Shown: positions 54,963 to 64,000 of the stretch, in pieces
How positions within the stretch are numbered: position 1 is the first letter of the stretch
How the letters are laid out: each line of letters starts with the position of its first letter
NCBI GenBank assembly: GCA_900078775.1
Contig: LT549889.1
Location: 4,402,001-4,466,000, forward strand
Reading direction: 5' to 3'
Origin: Mycolicibacterium aurum
Lineage (GTDB): Bacteria; Actinomycetota; Actinomycetes; Mycobacteriales; Mycobacteriaceae
Length of the DNA stretch: 64,000 bases
Notes under the pieces: generated by a model
What the model was told of the DNA's origin: nothing
The model's input: only the letters and a program-made list of their open reading frames with translations
Database searches by the model: none
Made by a program: the position numbers and the translations under genes

Positions 54963-56323
54963 ACAAGCCTGATCACCGGGGACCGGCCGTTGGCCGCGCG
55001 CGCCGCCGCTTCACGCAACTCGTCCCGGAACTGCGGATGCGCGACGGCGGCCAGGGCCTCCCCGCGCTCTCGGACGGTCAGCCCCTCCAGTTCGGCGGTG
55101 CCGTACTCGGTGACGATGACGTCCACGTGGTGGCGCGGGGTCGTGATCACCGCGCCCGGGCCGAACCACGGCACGATGCGGGACCGCAACTGGTCGCCCC
55201 TGGTGTAGGTGGACGGCAGGCAGATCAGCGACCGGTCGGACAGGTCCGGTCCGGTGCCGGCCACGAAGTCCTCGGCCCCGCCGATCCCGCTGAACTGGCC
55301 GCCGTCGATGGTGTCGGCGACCGCCTGCCCGTGGATGTCGATCGCCAGCGCGCCGTTGATGGTGACCATCCGGTTGTTCTTCGCGATCAGGTCGGGGGCG
55401 TTGACCAGGTCGACCGGCAGGAACGCCACGTCGCGGTTGTCGTCCAGCCATTCGTAGAGTTCCGGTGACCCGAGGGCGAAGGTGGTCACGCTGACGCCGT
55501 CGTGGTGGCCCTTGAGCGTGTTGGTGATCTTGCCCGCCCGGTGCAACCGCATGCAGCCGTCGGTGAACATCTCGCTGTGCAGGCCGTACTCGCCGCCGTC
55601 CCCCTCGGCGAGCAGGGTGGCGATCTGGTTGGGGATCGAGCCGATACCGGTCTGCAGCGTCACCCCGGACGGCAGGTAGCCGACGGCATGCTCGGCGATG
55701 GCCCGGTCGATGTCGCTGGGCGGGGCGTCCCCGCCGGGCAGCGCCATCGGGGCCTCCGAGGAGCGGATCAGGATGTCGATCTCGTCGATGTGCAGGGCGT
55801 GGCCCAGATCAATCCCGGGTCGCTGTGCTCCTGCCCTCCGAGGCTCGCCCAGGCCGTATGTCCGCGGGAATGCGTCCGAGGCCTCGACGATCAGCAGCCG
55901 GTCGGGATCGGCTCCGGCCCGGTGCAATTCGTCTATGGTGCCCCCGGCGTGCAGCGACAGCGAGCACCAGCCGTCGGCATCCGGCGGTGTCACGACGGTC
56001 GCCACCACCCGCGGCGCCTGGCGCTGCAGCAGCGGACCGAAGCGCCGGAAATCCGCGGGCACGAACTCGACGTCGGCGCCGCTGTCGCGCAGCGCCCGGT
56101 CCAGTGGTCCGTAGAAGCCCGACAGGTAGTGCACACCCTTGCGGTTGAACAACTCGGTGAGCACCGCGAGCAGGGCCCCGTAGACCCGCAGATCGGTCCA
56201 GTCGTCGCGCTCGCCCAGTGCGCGCAGGAAGGCCGGCGGCTGACCGGGCCCGAGCGGGATGCCCAGGGAGTCGACGGGGTGCAGACGGGCGGCGGCCTGC
56301 TCGGCGGTGAGCTCAATCGGCAT
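54959..56323 (-). CDS. Acetyl-CoA hydrolase / 4-hydroxybutyrate CoA-transferase family protein
   Basis: A 454-residue CoA-transferase of the Cat1/ACH1 type. It has LQTGIGSIPNQIATLL, LHSEMFTDGCMRLHRAGKITN and FSGIGGAEDFVAGTG (AcetylCoA_hyd_C), and STYTRGDQLRSRIVPWFGPGAVITTPRHHVDVIVTEYGTAEL. The active-site Glu is expected in the first of these regions (HSEMF). It would swap CoA between acetyl-CoA and a short acid. It lies 10 nt after the saccharopine dehydrogenase-like gene and is probably co-transcribed. Confidence 0.9.
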   Translation of the reverse strand: MPIELTAEQAAARLHPVDSLGIPLGPGQPPAFLRALGERDDWTDLRVYGALLAVLTELFNRKGVHYLSGFYGPLDRALRDSGADVEFVPADFRRFGPLLQRQAPRVVATVVTPPDADGWCSLSLHAGGTIDELHRAGADPDRLLIVEASDAFPRTYGLGEPRRAGAQRPGIDLGHALHIDEIDILIRSSEAPMALPGGDAPPSDIDRAIAEHAVGYLPSGVTLQTGIGSIPNQIATLLAEGDGGEYGLHSEMFTDGCMRLHRAGKITNTLKGHHDGVSVTTFALGSPELYEWLDDNRDVAFLPVDLVNAPDLIAKNNRMVTINGALAIDIHGQAVADTIDGGQFSGIGGAEDFVAGTGPDLSDRSLICLPSTYTRGDQLRSRIVPWFGPGAVITTPRHHVDVIVTEYGTAELEGLTVRERGEALAAVAHPQFRDELREAAARAANGRSPVIRLV

Positions 56324-56333
56324 TCGTCCGACG

Positions 56334-57539
56334 CTACAGCTCCTTGATCCCCCACGGTGATCCGTAGGCGGTCAGCAGTTCCAGGAACGGCACCGCATCG
56401 AAGGCTTCCGGGCCGAGCACACCGGAGCCCTTCCAGGTTCCGTTGGCCAGGAGTTCCAGCGCGACAACGGGATTGATGGCCGTCTGCCACACCACGCACT
56501 GGTGCCCGTACTCGGCCATCGACCATTCGTTGTCGACCACGTGGTACAGGTAGGTGGAGCGCGGCTTCCCGTCCTTGCCGGTGCCGGTCACCCACAGGCC
56601 CGCGCAGGTCTTGCCCTTCATCTTCGGTCCCAGCGTGGCCGGGTTCGGCAGGCAGGCCGCGACGACGTCGCGCGGCGATACCTCGACGGGTCCGACCGTC
56701 ACCTTGTCGGTGCGGTCCAGGCCGAGCTTGTGCAGCGTCTTGAGGACGTCGATGAACTCCTCGCCGAGTCCGTACTTGAAGGTCGCGCGCTTGCAGTTCA
56801 CCCAGCGCGGCATCAACAGCACCTCTTCGTGCTCGACGTTGACGCACTCCACCGGGCCGATCCCCTCCGGGAAGTCGAAAACCTCTGGCTCGCTGAAGGG
56901 TTCGGTGACGAACCAGCCGCGGTCGGCCTCCCAGATCACCGGCGGGTTCAGGCATTCCTCGATGGTGGTCCAGATCGAGAACGACGGCGCGAACTCGTAA
57001 CCGTCCACGGTGAGGTTGGATCCGTCGCGGGTGCCGAGTTCGTCGATCTCGCTGAACAGATGGTCGGCGGCGTACCGGGCGAACACATCGGACAGACCGG
57101 GTTCCACGCCGATGCCGACCAGCGCGAGCCGGCCCGCCGCCTCCCAGTCCTTCTCCACGGCGAACTGCTCGTCGCCCAACTTGACCCCGGTCTGCTCGTA
57201 GGGCTTGTCGGGATGGCGCGCCGACAGACTCATCGCCATGTCCAGGTAGTCGGCCCCGCCGGCCAGCGCGCCGTCGAAGATCGGCATGACGAACCGGGGG
57301 TCGACGGCGTTCATCACGTGGCTGATGCGGTGCTCCCGGACCAGCGCAGCCACCGCGTCCGCGGAGGTGGCATCGACCTGGGCGGCGCTGAACCGGGCAT
57401 CTCCGACGGCGGCGGCCGCCTGCTCCGCGCGCGCCCCGTCGTAGTCGGCGACCACGATCTTGTCGAAGAAGTCACGCCGCGCCGCAATGGCACAGAAGGC
57501 CGACCCGACACCGCCGGCACCCACCAGAAGAATCCGCAT
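56334..57539 (-). CDS. Saccharopine dehydrogenase-family protein
   Basis: A 401-residue protein with an N-terminal Rossmann motif MRILLVGAGGVGSAFCAIAA and VVADYD, then a catalytic half typical of Lys9/LYS1-type saccharopine reductases (HVMNAVDPRFVMPIFDGALAGGADYLDMAM, VGIGVEPGLSDVFARYAADHLF). Probable substrate: saccharopine or a related amino-acid adduct in lysine metabolism. ATG 57539 is chosen because the family motif starts there; an in-frame ATG eight codons upstream is possible. The CoA-transferase follows. Confidence 0.9.
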   Translation of the reverse strand: MRILLVGAGGVGSAFCAIAARRDFFDKIVVADYDGARAEQAAAAVGDARFSAAQVDATSADAVAALVREHRISHVMNAVDPRFVMPIFDGALAGGADYLDMAMSLSARHPDKPYEQTGVKLGDEQFAVEKDWEAAGRLALVGIGVEPGLSDVFARYAADHLFSEIDELGTRDGSNLTVDGYEFAPSFSIWTTIEECLNPPVIWEADRGWFVTEPFSEPEVFDFPEGIGPVECVNVEHEEVLLMPRWVNCKRATFKYGLGEEFIDVLKTLHKLGLDRTDKVTVGPVEVSPRDVVAACLPNPATLGPKMKGKTCAGLWVTGTGKDGKPRSTYLYHVVDNEWSMAEYGHQCVVWQTAINPVVALELLANGTWKGSGVLGPEAFDAVPFLELLTAYGSPWGIKEL

Positions 57540-57617
57540 ACCGACACCATACGGTGCCGACATTGACGGAATGGTGACTTTTTCCCGCAGTTTTACACCG
57601 AATTGATTGTCTGAAGG

Positions 57618-58841
57618 TCAAAAGTCAACTGAAAGCGAAGCCAGGCCGCGCAGCGTGACGTTCGGTTTGTAGACCGGTTCGCCCGCCAGTCGGGCCGCCG
57701 GGAAACGGGCGGTGAGCTTGGTCAACGCCACCCGGCCCTCCAGCCGGGCCAGCGGTGCACCCAGGCAGAAGTGCGGCCCGAGCCCGAAGGACAGGTGCCG
57801 GACCGCGCCCCGGTCCGGCCGGAACTCATCGGGGTCCGGGTACACGGCGGGATCGCGCTGCGCTGCGGCGAGCAACAGCAGCATGGTGTCGCCCTGGGCA
57901 ATCCCGGTGTCCCCGATGCGTATATCGGCCCCCGCGATCCGCATCGACAACTGCACCGGCGGGTCGAAGCGCAGCGTCTCCTCGACGATCGCGCCCGCGA
58001 GATCCGGATCGGCGGACAGCGCCTTCCAGTGCGCAGGGGCGAGCAGCATCTGCTGGGCGGCGTTGGCGATCAGGTTGACCGTCGTCTCGTGTCCGGCGAT
58101 CAGCAGCAGATTGCAGGTGGCGACGATCTCCTCGGCGGTCAGCTGATCGCCGTCCTCCTCGGCGGCGATCAGAGCCGAGATCAGATCCTCGCGTGGGTGG
58201 GCCCGGCGTTCCTCGACCAGGCCGCCGAGATACTCGCGCAGCCAGTCCCCCGCGGCCAGACGGGCGTCAGCCTGTTCGGCAGGCTCGCCGGTGATCGTCA
58301 TGATCGGATCCAGCGACTGGGCCACCAGCGCTGCGGCACTGCTGAATTGGGATTCGTCGGCGACCGGGACGCCGAGCAGCCGGCAGATCACCGCGACCGG
58401 CAGCGGGTAGGCCAGATCGCCGATCAGATCCGCGGATCCGGTCTCGGCCATCGTGTCGAGCAGACCGTCCACCGTGGCGGCGATCTCCGGCTCCAGTTCG
58501 CGCACCACCCGCGGGGCGAACGCCTGCTGCGCCAGCTTGCGCAGCCGGGTGTGATCGGGCGGGTCCAGGAACAGGAAGCCCGGTGTGGTCCCGCGCGGCG
58601 GTAGTACCCCTGCGGCCAATTGCCGTTGCACCACAGACGATTTCATGCTGTCGCTACAGGAGTCCGGATGCCGCAGCGCCGCATCGCAGTCGGCGAATGA
58701 CGAGAACACCACCATATTGGACTCCGGCATCAGCAGCGGGCCGTGTTCGCGGATCTGCGCGAACAGCGGATAGGGGTCGGGCCGATGGGCCGGGTCGAGC
58801 ATCTGGACCAGCAGCAGTTGCGCGTCCGACGGGCTCGTCAT
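57618..58841 (-). CDS. Cytochrome P450
   Basis: A 407-residue soluble P450. I-helix AGHETT (249-254), ExxR at E288-R291, and the haem loop FGLGPHFCLG with Cys359. It needs ferredoxin and reductase partners, none of which is nearby. Start ATG 58841 has no spaced ribosome site, but TACAAT lies 9 nt upstream, so the mRNA is probably leaderless. It lies between tgt and the saccharopine dehydrogenase-like gene on the same strand. The substrate is unknown. Confidence 0.93.
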   Translation of the reverse strand: MTSPSDAQLLLVQMLDPAHRPDPYPLFAQIREHGPLLMPESNMVVFSSFADCDAALRHPDSCSDSMKSSVVQRQLAAGVLPPRGTTPGFLFLDPPDHTRLRKLAQQAFAPRVVRELEPEIAATVDGLLDTMAETGSADLIGDLAYPLPVAVICRLLGVPVADESQFSSAAALVAQSLDPIMTITGEPAEQADARLAAGDWLREYLGGLVEERRAHPREDLISALIAAEEDGDQLTAEEIVATCNLLLIAGHETTVNLIANAAQQMLLAPAHWKALSADPDLAGAIVEETLRFDPPVQLSMRIAGADIRIGDTGIAQGDTMLLLLAAAQRDPAVYPDPDEFRPDRGAVRHLSFGLGPHFCLGAPLARLEGRVALTKLTARFPAARLAGEPVYKPNVTLRGLASLSVDF

Positions 58842-58861
58842 ACCCCTTATTGTACAAACGT

Positions 58862-60576
<1,715 letters not shown>

Positions 60577-60692
60577 AGTCGGGCGATGTCAAGTATTTCG
60601 CGCAAACTGATCATGAAAACTCGACGGCGTTCCATACTGCTCGAAGGCCGTCGGGGGGTCCTTGACGGGTAACACGGAAAAGGAGATCAGAC

Positions 60693-61205
60693 GTGAAACG
60701 TGGCTTCGTAGTCGCCGTTGGTGGCGCTGCACTCGTGATCGCAGGCCTGTCCGGATGTTCGTCGGGCGACAAATCCTCATCGTCCACCACCACCGAGGAG
60801 ACATCGGCAACCGTCACCACCGAGGAGACCACCACGGTCGCCGAGTCGCCGTCGGTCACCACGGGGGCCGGAACGACGAAGGTCACCATCGACGGCCAGG
60901 AACAGGCCGTCGAGGGCAACGTCGTATGCGCCGCGATGGGCGGCAACCTCAACATCGCCATCGGCGAGGCCATGACCGGCATCGCCGCGGTGGTCAGCGA
61001 GGGCGACGCCCCCACCGTCAGCTCGGTCGCGCTCGGCAACGTCGACGGTGTGTCGCTCGGCTTCACCCAGGGTGCGGGCGGCGAGGCCACCGCCGAGAAG
61101 AACGGCAACACCTACACGATCAGCGGGACCGCCACCGGCGTCGACATGGCGAACCCGATGACCCCGGTGAACAAGCCGTTCACCATCGAGGTCACCTGCC
61201 CCTGA
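60693..61205 (+). CDS. lpqH: LpqH-like (19-kDa antigen family) lipoprotein
   Basis: A 170-residue lipoprotein: signal [16 protein letters not shown], followed by a Ser/Thr/Glu-rich linker ([21 protein letters not shown]), likely O-glycosylated in mycobacteria. The mature domain is [32 protein letters not shown] ... [14 protein letters not shown] ... FTIEVTCP, matching LpqH with its two cysteines. AAGGAG precedes the GTG. It is a paralogue of the gene before it. The symbol is by family, not proven orthology. Confidence 0.88.
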   Translation: MKRGFVVAVGGAALVIAGLSGCSSGDKSSSSTTTEETSATVTTEETTTVAESPSVTTGAGTTKVTIDGQEQAVEGNVVCAAMGGNLNIAIGEAMTGIAAVVSEGDAPTVSSVALGNVDGVSLGFTQGAGGEATAEKNGNTYTISGTATGVDMANPMTPVNKPFTIEVTCP

Positions 61206-61224
61206 TCGGGGAACGCTCATCCGG

Positions 61225-61255
61225 ACGGCGGCGCTCCTGCGAGGGGCGCCGCCGT
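61225..61255. terminator. Terminator hairpin between converging genes
   Basis: ACGGCGGCGC (61225-61234) pairs exactly with GCGCCGCCGT (61246-61255) around an 11-nt loop, between the converging lipoprotein and DUF732 genes. Confidence 0.6.
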
Positions 61256-61259
61256 TCTG

Positions 61260-61622
61260 TCATCCGGTGTAGCCGGCGGCCGATTCGCGCAGCTGCCAGA
61301 TCTGGGCCGGGCAGAGTTCGTTGACGGCCTGGTTGATCAGGTAACCGGCCTGGTAGTAGTCGCTGGTGTGGAAGTCGACCTTGAGCTGGTTGACCAGCTC
61401 CGCGTACGGCATCTTCGCCGCGACCCGGTCGCAGACGCTCTGCCCGTAGGCGATGGCGACGTCGCCGTTGGGGAAGTTGTATCCGGGCCGCACATGCACG
61501 TTGACCAGATAGGCCACCACATCCGCCTGGGCCGGCGGCGCGCTGTGCGCCGAAATACCCGTGAGACCTGCCAACCCCGCCGTCACCGCAGCGACCGCCA
61601 CCAACACCCGAGAAGCCTTCAT
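61260..61622 (-). CDS. Secreted DUF732 protein
   Basis: A 120-residue exported protein. Signal peptide MKASRVLVAVAAVTAGLAGL, cleavage near AHSAPPAQA. The mature part (VAYLVNVHVRPGYNFPNGDVAIAYGQSVCDRVAAKMPYAELVNQLKVDF ... AGYLINQAVNELCPAQ) fits DUF732, a family abundant in mycobacteria, with its two cysteines. The start is set at ATG 61622, where the signal peptide begins. Function unknown. Confidence 0.88.
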   Translation of the reverse strand: MKASRVLVAVAAVTAGLAGLTGISAHSAPPAQADVVAYLVNVHVRPGYNFPNGDVAIAYGQSVCDRVAAKMPYAELVNQLKVDFHTSDYYQAGYLINQAVNELCPAQIWQLRESAAGYTG

Positions 61623-61720
61623 GCGCGCTGACTCTAATCGCCCGCCGATCGGGGCGTGGCAAATCCCTCCTGGGACCGGCAATACCCGGGTACCGTCCAG
61701 AAACGGCGAGGGGAGACTAC

Positions 61721-63082
61721 ATGCCTGTAGGGCACCGCAGATCACTGTTCACGGCGCTGGCCGCCATCGGACTTTCGGTCGCCCTGGTGCTCGGGCAGGC
61801 GACCGGGGCGACGGTGCATTCACTGGTCACCCTGGTCAACACCGTCATCGGTATCGGCGGCGGTAAGGACCCCGCGTCGGAGCGGTTGCCCCGCAAGCTC
61901 AATCAGACCCTGGTGCCGCCGGGTTACGCCTACATCGGCATCCCGTATCCGGCCACCCTGGACATGGTCAACAGCATCCGGTTCGGTATGCCGGTGCTGC
62001 ACGAACAGTTCGGCGAGACGGTGGAGAACGAGCCAGGCAAGATCCTCGTCGCGGGCTATTCGGAGGGGGCGCTGCTCGTCCAGCAGATGAAACGCGATCT
62101 CGCCCGGTCGGCGAACCCGCCGTCACCGGTGAACCTGAGCTTCCTGGAGATCGGCACCCCGTTCATCCCCAACGGCGGCATCTACGCCCGCTTCCCCGGC
62201 CTGAACATTCCCGGCATCATCCCCGGGGTCTCGGTCCCGCCGATGGGCCCGGCCCAGCCCACCCGGTACGACACCACCTACATCACCAACGAGTACGACC
62301 CGTACGGCGACTTCCCCGCCTACTTCAATCCGGTCGCACTGCTGAACAGCCTGTTCGGGCACAGGTACGCGCACGTGGACCGGTCCTACAACCCGTTGGA
62401 CCCGAACGCCGAGGAGAACCTCGTCAAGGAGGTCACCAACAGCGCCGGCGGCACCGACACCTACATCTTCGTGCCGAATCCCCAACTGCCGCTGCTGGGG
62501 CCGCTCCGCGATATCGCGAGCCGGCTCGGCGTGACACCGGTGTCCGAGCGGTTCCTCGGGTTCATCGAGCCGCTGCTGCGGGTCATCGTCGACATGGCCT
62601 ACACCGACCGGTTGAACCTCAATCCCGAAGTCCGCAAACCGTTCTCGTTGATCACCCCGCCGCACAAGGTGCTGGAGGCGCTGAACGCCGTGCCGGGCGC
62701 CCTGCGCGAAGGGATGCAGAACCTGCTGGGCAAGAAGCGCACCCCGGCCGCACCGGGGCAGGAGACCGATCCCGCCGCCCCGGCATCCGAGGCCGAGACC
62801 GAACTCGTGCCCGCCGCTGACGGCGGGACCGCCGCCGGGAAGCCGCCGACCCCCATGCAGAAAAAGAAGAGGTTCGGCGCCGGGCAGTTGGAGAAGGCCC
62901 TGCGCGGTACCGTCCGGACGCTGTTCGGCGACAAGAAGGCCGCCAAGACGCCCGCGTCCGAGACGCCGGACCGCGGCACCAGCACCGACGCACCCGACGG
63001 CACGGACACCGCCGACAGCACCGGAACCGACAAGACCGGCGCCGGTCAGGACAGCCGCGACACCGCCGCCGCGGCTGCCTGA
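61721..63082 (+). CDS. Secreted PE-PPE domain serine hydrolase
   Basis: A 453-residue protein. N-terminal signal (SLFTALAAIGLSVALVLGQATGA), then an alpha/beta-hydrolase PE-PPE domain (about 60-290) with the nucleophile elbow GYSEGALL. YGDFPAYFNPVALLNSLFGHRYAHVD is typical of the domain. The C-terminal 130 residues are low-complexity, rich in Ala, Thr, Asp and Lys. Members of this family are cell-wall lipases or acyltransferases. Its last 37 bp overlap the converging alcohol dehydrogenase. Confidence 0.9.
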   Translation: MPVGHRRSLFTALAAIGLSVALVLGQATGATVHSLVTLVNTVIGIGGGKDPASERLPRKLNQTLVPPGYAYIGIPYPATLDMVNSIRFGMPVLHEQFGETVENEPGKILVAGYSEGALLVQQMKRDLARSANPPSPVNLSFLEIGTPFIPNGGIYARFPGLNIPGIIPGVSVPPMGPAQPTRYDTTYITNEYDPYGDFPAYFNPVALLNSLFGHRYAHVDRSYNPLDPNAEENLVKEVTNSAGGTDTYIFVPNPQLPLLGPLRDIASRLGVTPVSERFLGFIEPLLRVIVDMAYTDRLNLNPEVRKPFSLITPPHKVLEALNAVPGALREGMQNLLGKKRTPAAPGQETDPAAPASEAETELVPAADGGTAAGKPPTPMQKKKRFGAGQLEKALRGTVRTLFGDKKAAKTPASETPDRGTSTDAPDGTDTADSTGTDKTGAGQDSRDTAAAAA

Positions 63083-64000
63083 CCCGGATCCGTTGCGGCA
63101 CTGCGCGGGTCGATCAAGACCTTGGCGTGGGTCTCCGGGTCACCGAGCGCGGTGAACGCGGCGGACACCCCGTCCAGACCCACGGTGCCGGTGATCATCG
63201 CCGAGGCGCACACCTTACCCTCGGCCAGCAGGTACAGGGTGTCGCGGAATTCCAGTGGGGTGTAGGCGAACACGAATCGTAGATCGATCTCCTTGGCGTT
63301 CGCGATGGTCGGCTGGATCCGGTCCACACCCATGCACACCCCGACCACGATGACCCGGCTGTTGACCGGTGCGGCGGTGATGGCCCCGTCGATCATGCCC
63401 GGCACGCCGACGCATTCGAAGATGACGGGCCGCTTCGGACCGGCCGCCCCCAGCTTGTCGGCGACCCGGTACAGATGCGCCCAGCCGGGCACCTTGCGCA
63501 GTTTCTCCATCGATCCCATGCCGAGTTCGTAGAGATCGGGGGCGGCGGTGATGACGCCTTTCTGCCGGGCCACCCGGTCATACGGCGACTCCTGCGCGGG
63601 GTCGACCACCACGTGCGCACCGCACTGACCGGCCAGCGCGCGCCGTTTGGGTGAGTAATCGGAGGCGATGATGGTGGACACCCCCATCGCCTTGAGATGG
63701 CAGATGACGGCCAGACCGACGGGCCCGCAGCCGATCACGATGGCGGTGTCGCGGCGCCCGATCTCGCTGCGCCGCACCGCGTGCAACGCGACCGCCATCG
63801 GCTCGGTGAGGGCCGCGGTCTCCACGTCCAGGCCATTGGGCACCACGAAGCTCATGGCAGCCTCGCCGAGCACCCGTTCGGCGTAGCCGCCCGGCGCCAG
63901 CGGGGAGAGCCCGGTCAGGTGCACCCCGCCGTGGGCACGCAACAGTGGGAAGGACACCACGGTGGCGCCGACCTTGAACTCCTTGGGCACGTCACGGCCG
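63046..64000 (-). CDS. Zinc-type alcohol dehydrogenase, 5' end beyond the window
   Basis: The visible 318 or so residues lack the N-terminal zinc-binding half, which lies beyond base 64000; the ATG at 63990 is internal. Rossmann part: AIVIGCGPVGLAVICHLKAMGVSTIIASDYSPKRR, then VIFECVGVPGMIDGAI and VIVVGVCMGVDRIQP. It belongs to the medium-chain dehydrogenase family, similar to threonine dehydrogenase-like proteins. The substrate cannot be told. Confidence 0.85.
   Translation of the reverse strand, partial: GRDVPKEFKVGATVVSFPLLRAHGGVHLTGLSPLAPGGYAERVLGEAAMSFVVPNGLDVETAALTEPMAVALHAVRRSEIGRRDTAIVIGCGPVGLAVICHLKAMGVSTIIASDYSPKRRALAGQCGAHVVVDPAQESPYDRVARQKGVITAAPDLYELGMGSMEKLRKVPGWAHLYRVADKLGAAGPKRPVIFECVGVPGMIDGAITAAPVNSRVIVVGVCMGVDRIQPTIANAKEIDLRFVFAYTPLEFRDTLYLLAEGKVCASAMITGTVGLDGVSAAFTALGDPETHAKVLIDPRSAATDPGQAAAAAVSRLS

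Overview
The window is chromosomal DNA from a high-GC actinobacterium, almost certainly a rapidly growing, environmental mycobacterium (Mycolicibacterium-like). The support is gene content and order: leuA, dnaQ-like exonuclease, murT, gatD, recR, ybaB, an Rv3717-type amidase, an Rv3719/Rv3720-type oxidase and methyltransferase pair, dnaX, the Rv3722c-type aminotransferase, the SRP RNA, tRNA-Ser(GGA), lucA, polD1 and ligC. They follow the order of the Rv3710-Rv3731 stretch of Mycobacterium tuberculosis, with accessory blocks inserted. Mce/YrbE, PE-PPE, LpqH-like and DUF732 proteins are also mycobacterial signatures.

Layout. 1-2.6 kb: leuA behind a leader peptide and candidate attenuator, then a small membrane protein. 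2.8-5.9 kb: an NAD-glutamate dehydrogenase of the 115-kDa class. 6.0-13.0 kb: an accessory catabolic locus with a luciferase-like flavin monooxygenase, TetR regulator, cupin, flavin reductase, a RibB-like protein without its catalytic loop, two short-chain dehydrogenases and an orphan EutH-like transporter. Five copies of one inverted-repeat operator tie these promoters together. 13.0-14.5 kb: a divergent methyltransferase and AraC regulator. 14.5-27.1 kb: the conserved housekeeping core. 27.2-32.1 kb: a secreted HtrA-like protease, an 890-bp gene-poor gap, two DNA repair genes (polD1, ligC) and secreted or membrane small proteins. 32.1-41.4 kb: a complete yrbEAB-mceABCDEF lipid-import operon, followed by a MarR regulator and a divergent AveC-like membrane protein. 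43.4-45.5 kb: a threonine-aldolase-like enzyme and a second ligC. 45.7-51.4 kb: a GlcD/GlcE-like fusion, a metallo-beta-lactamase-fold protein, gluQ and an amino-acid ABC transporter. 51.4-58.8 kb: acyl-CoA synthetase, TetR, HpnE-like oxidase, CoA-transferase, saccharopine dehydrogenase-like protein and P450. 58.9-64 kb: tgt, two LpqH-like lipoproteins, a DUF732 protein, a PE-PPE hydrolase and a partial alcohol dehydrogenase.

The most interesting region is 6-13 kb. A two-component flavin monooxygenase, a catalytically degenerate RibB homologue, a probable mycofactocin-type dehydrogenase and a EutH-like permease without any eut enzyme appear to form one TetR-controlled pathway for an unknown, perhaps amino-alcohol-like, substrate.

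Four genes (gdh, dnaX, mceA, mceD) each show a reading-frame break of the same sense, one missing base in very G/C-rich sequence. Because dnaX is essential and the operon overlaps are otherwise perfect, I suspect base-calling errors rather than four mutations.
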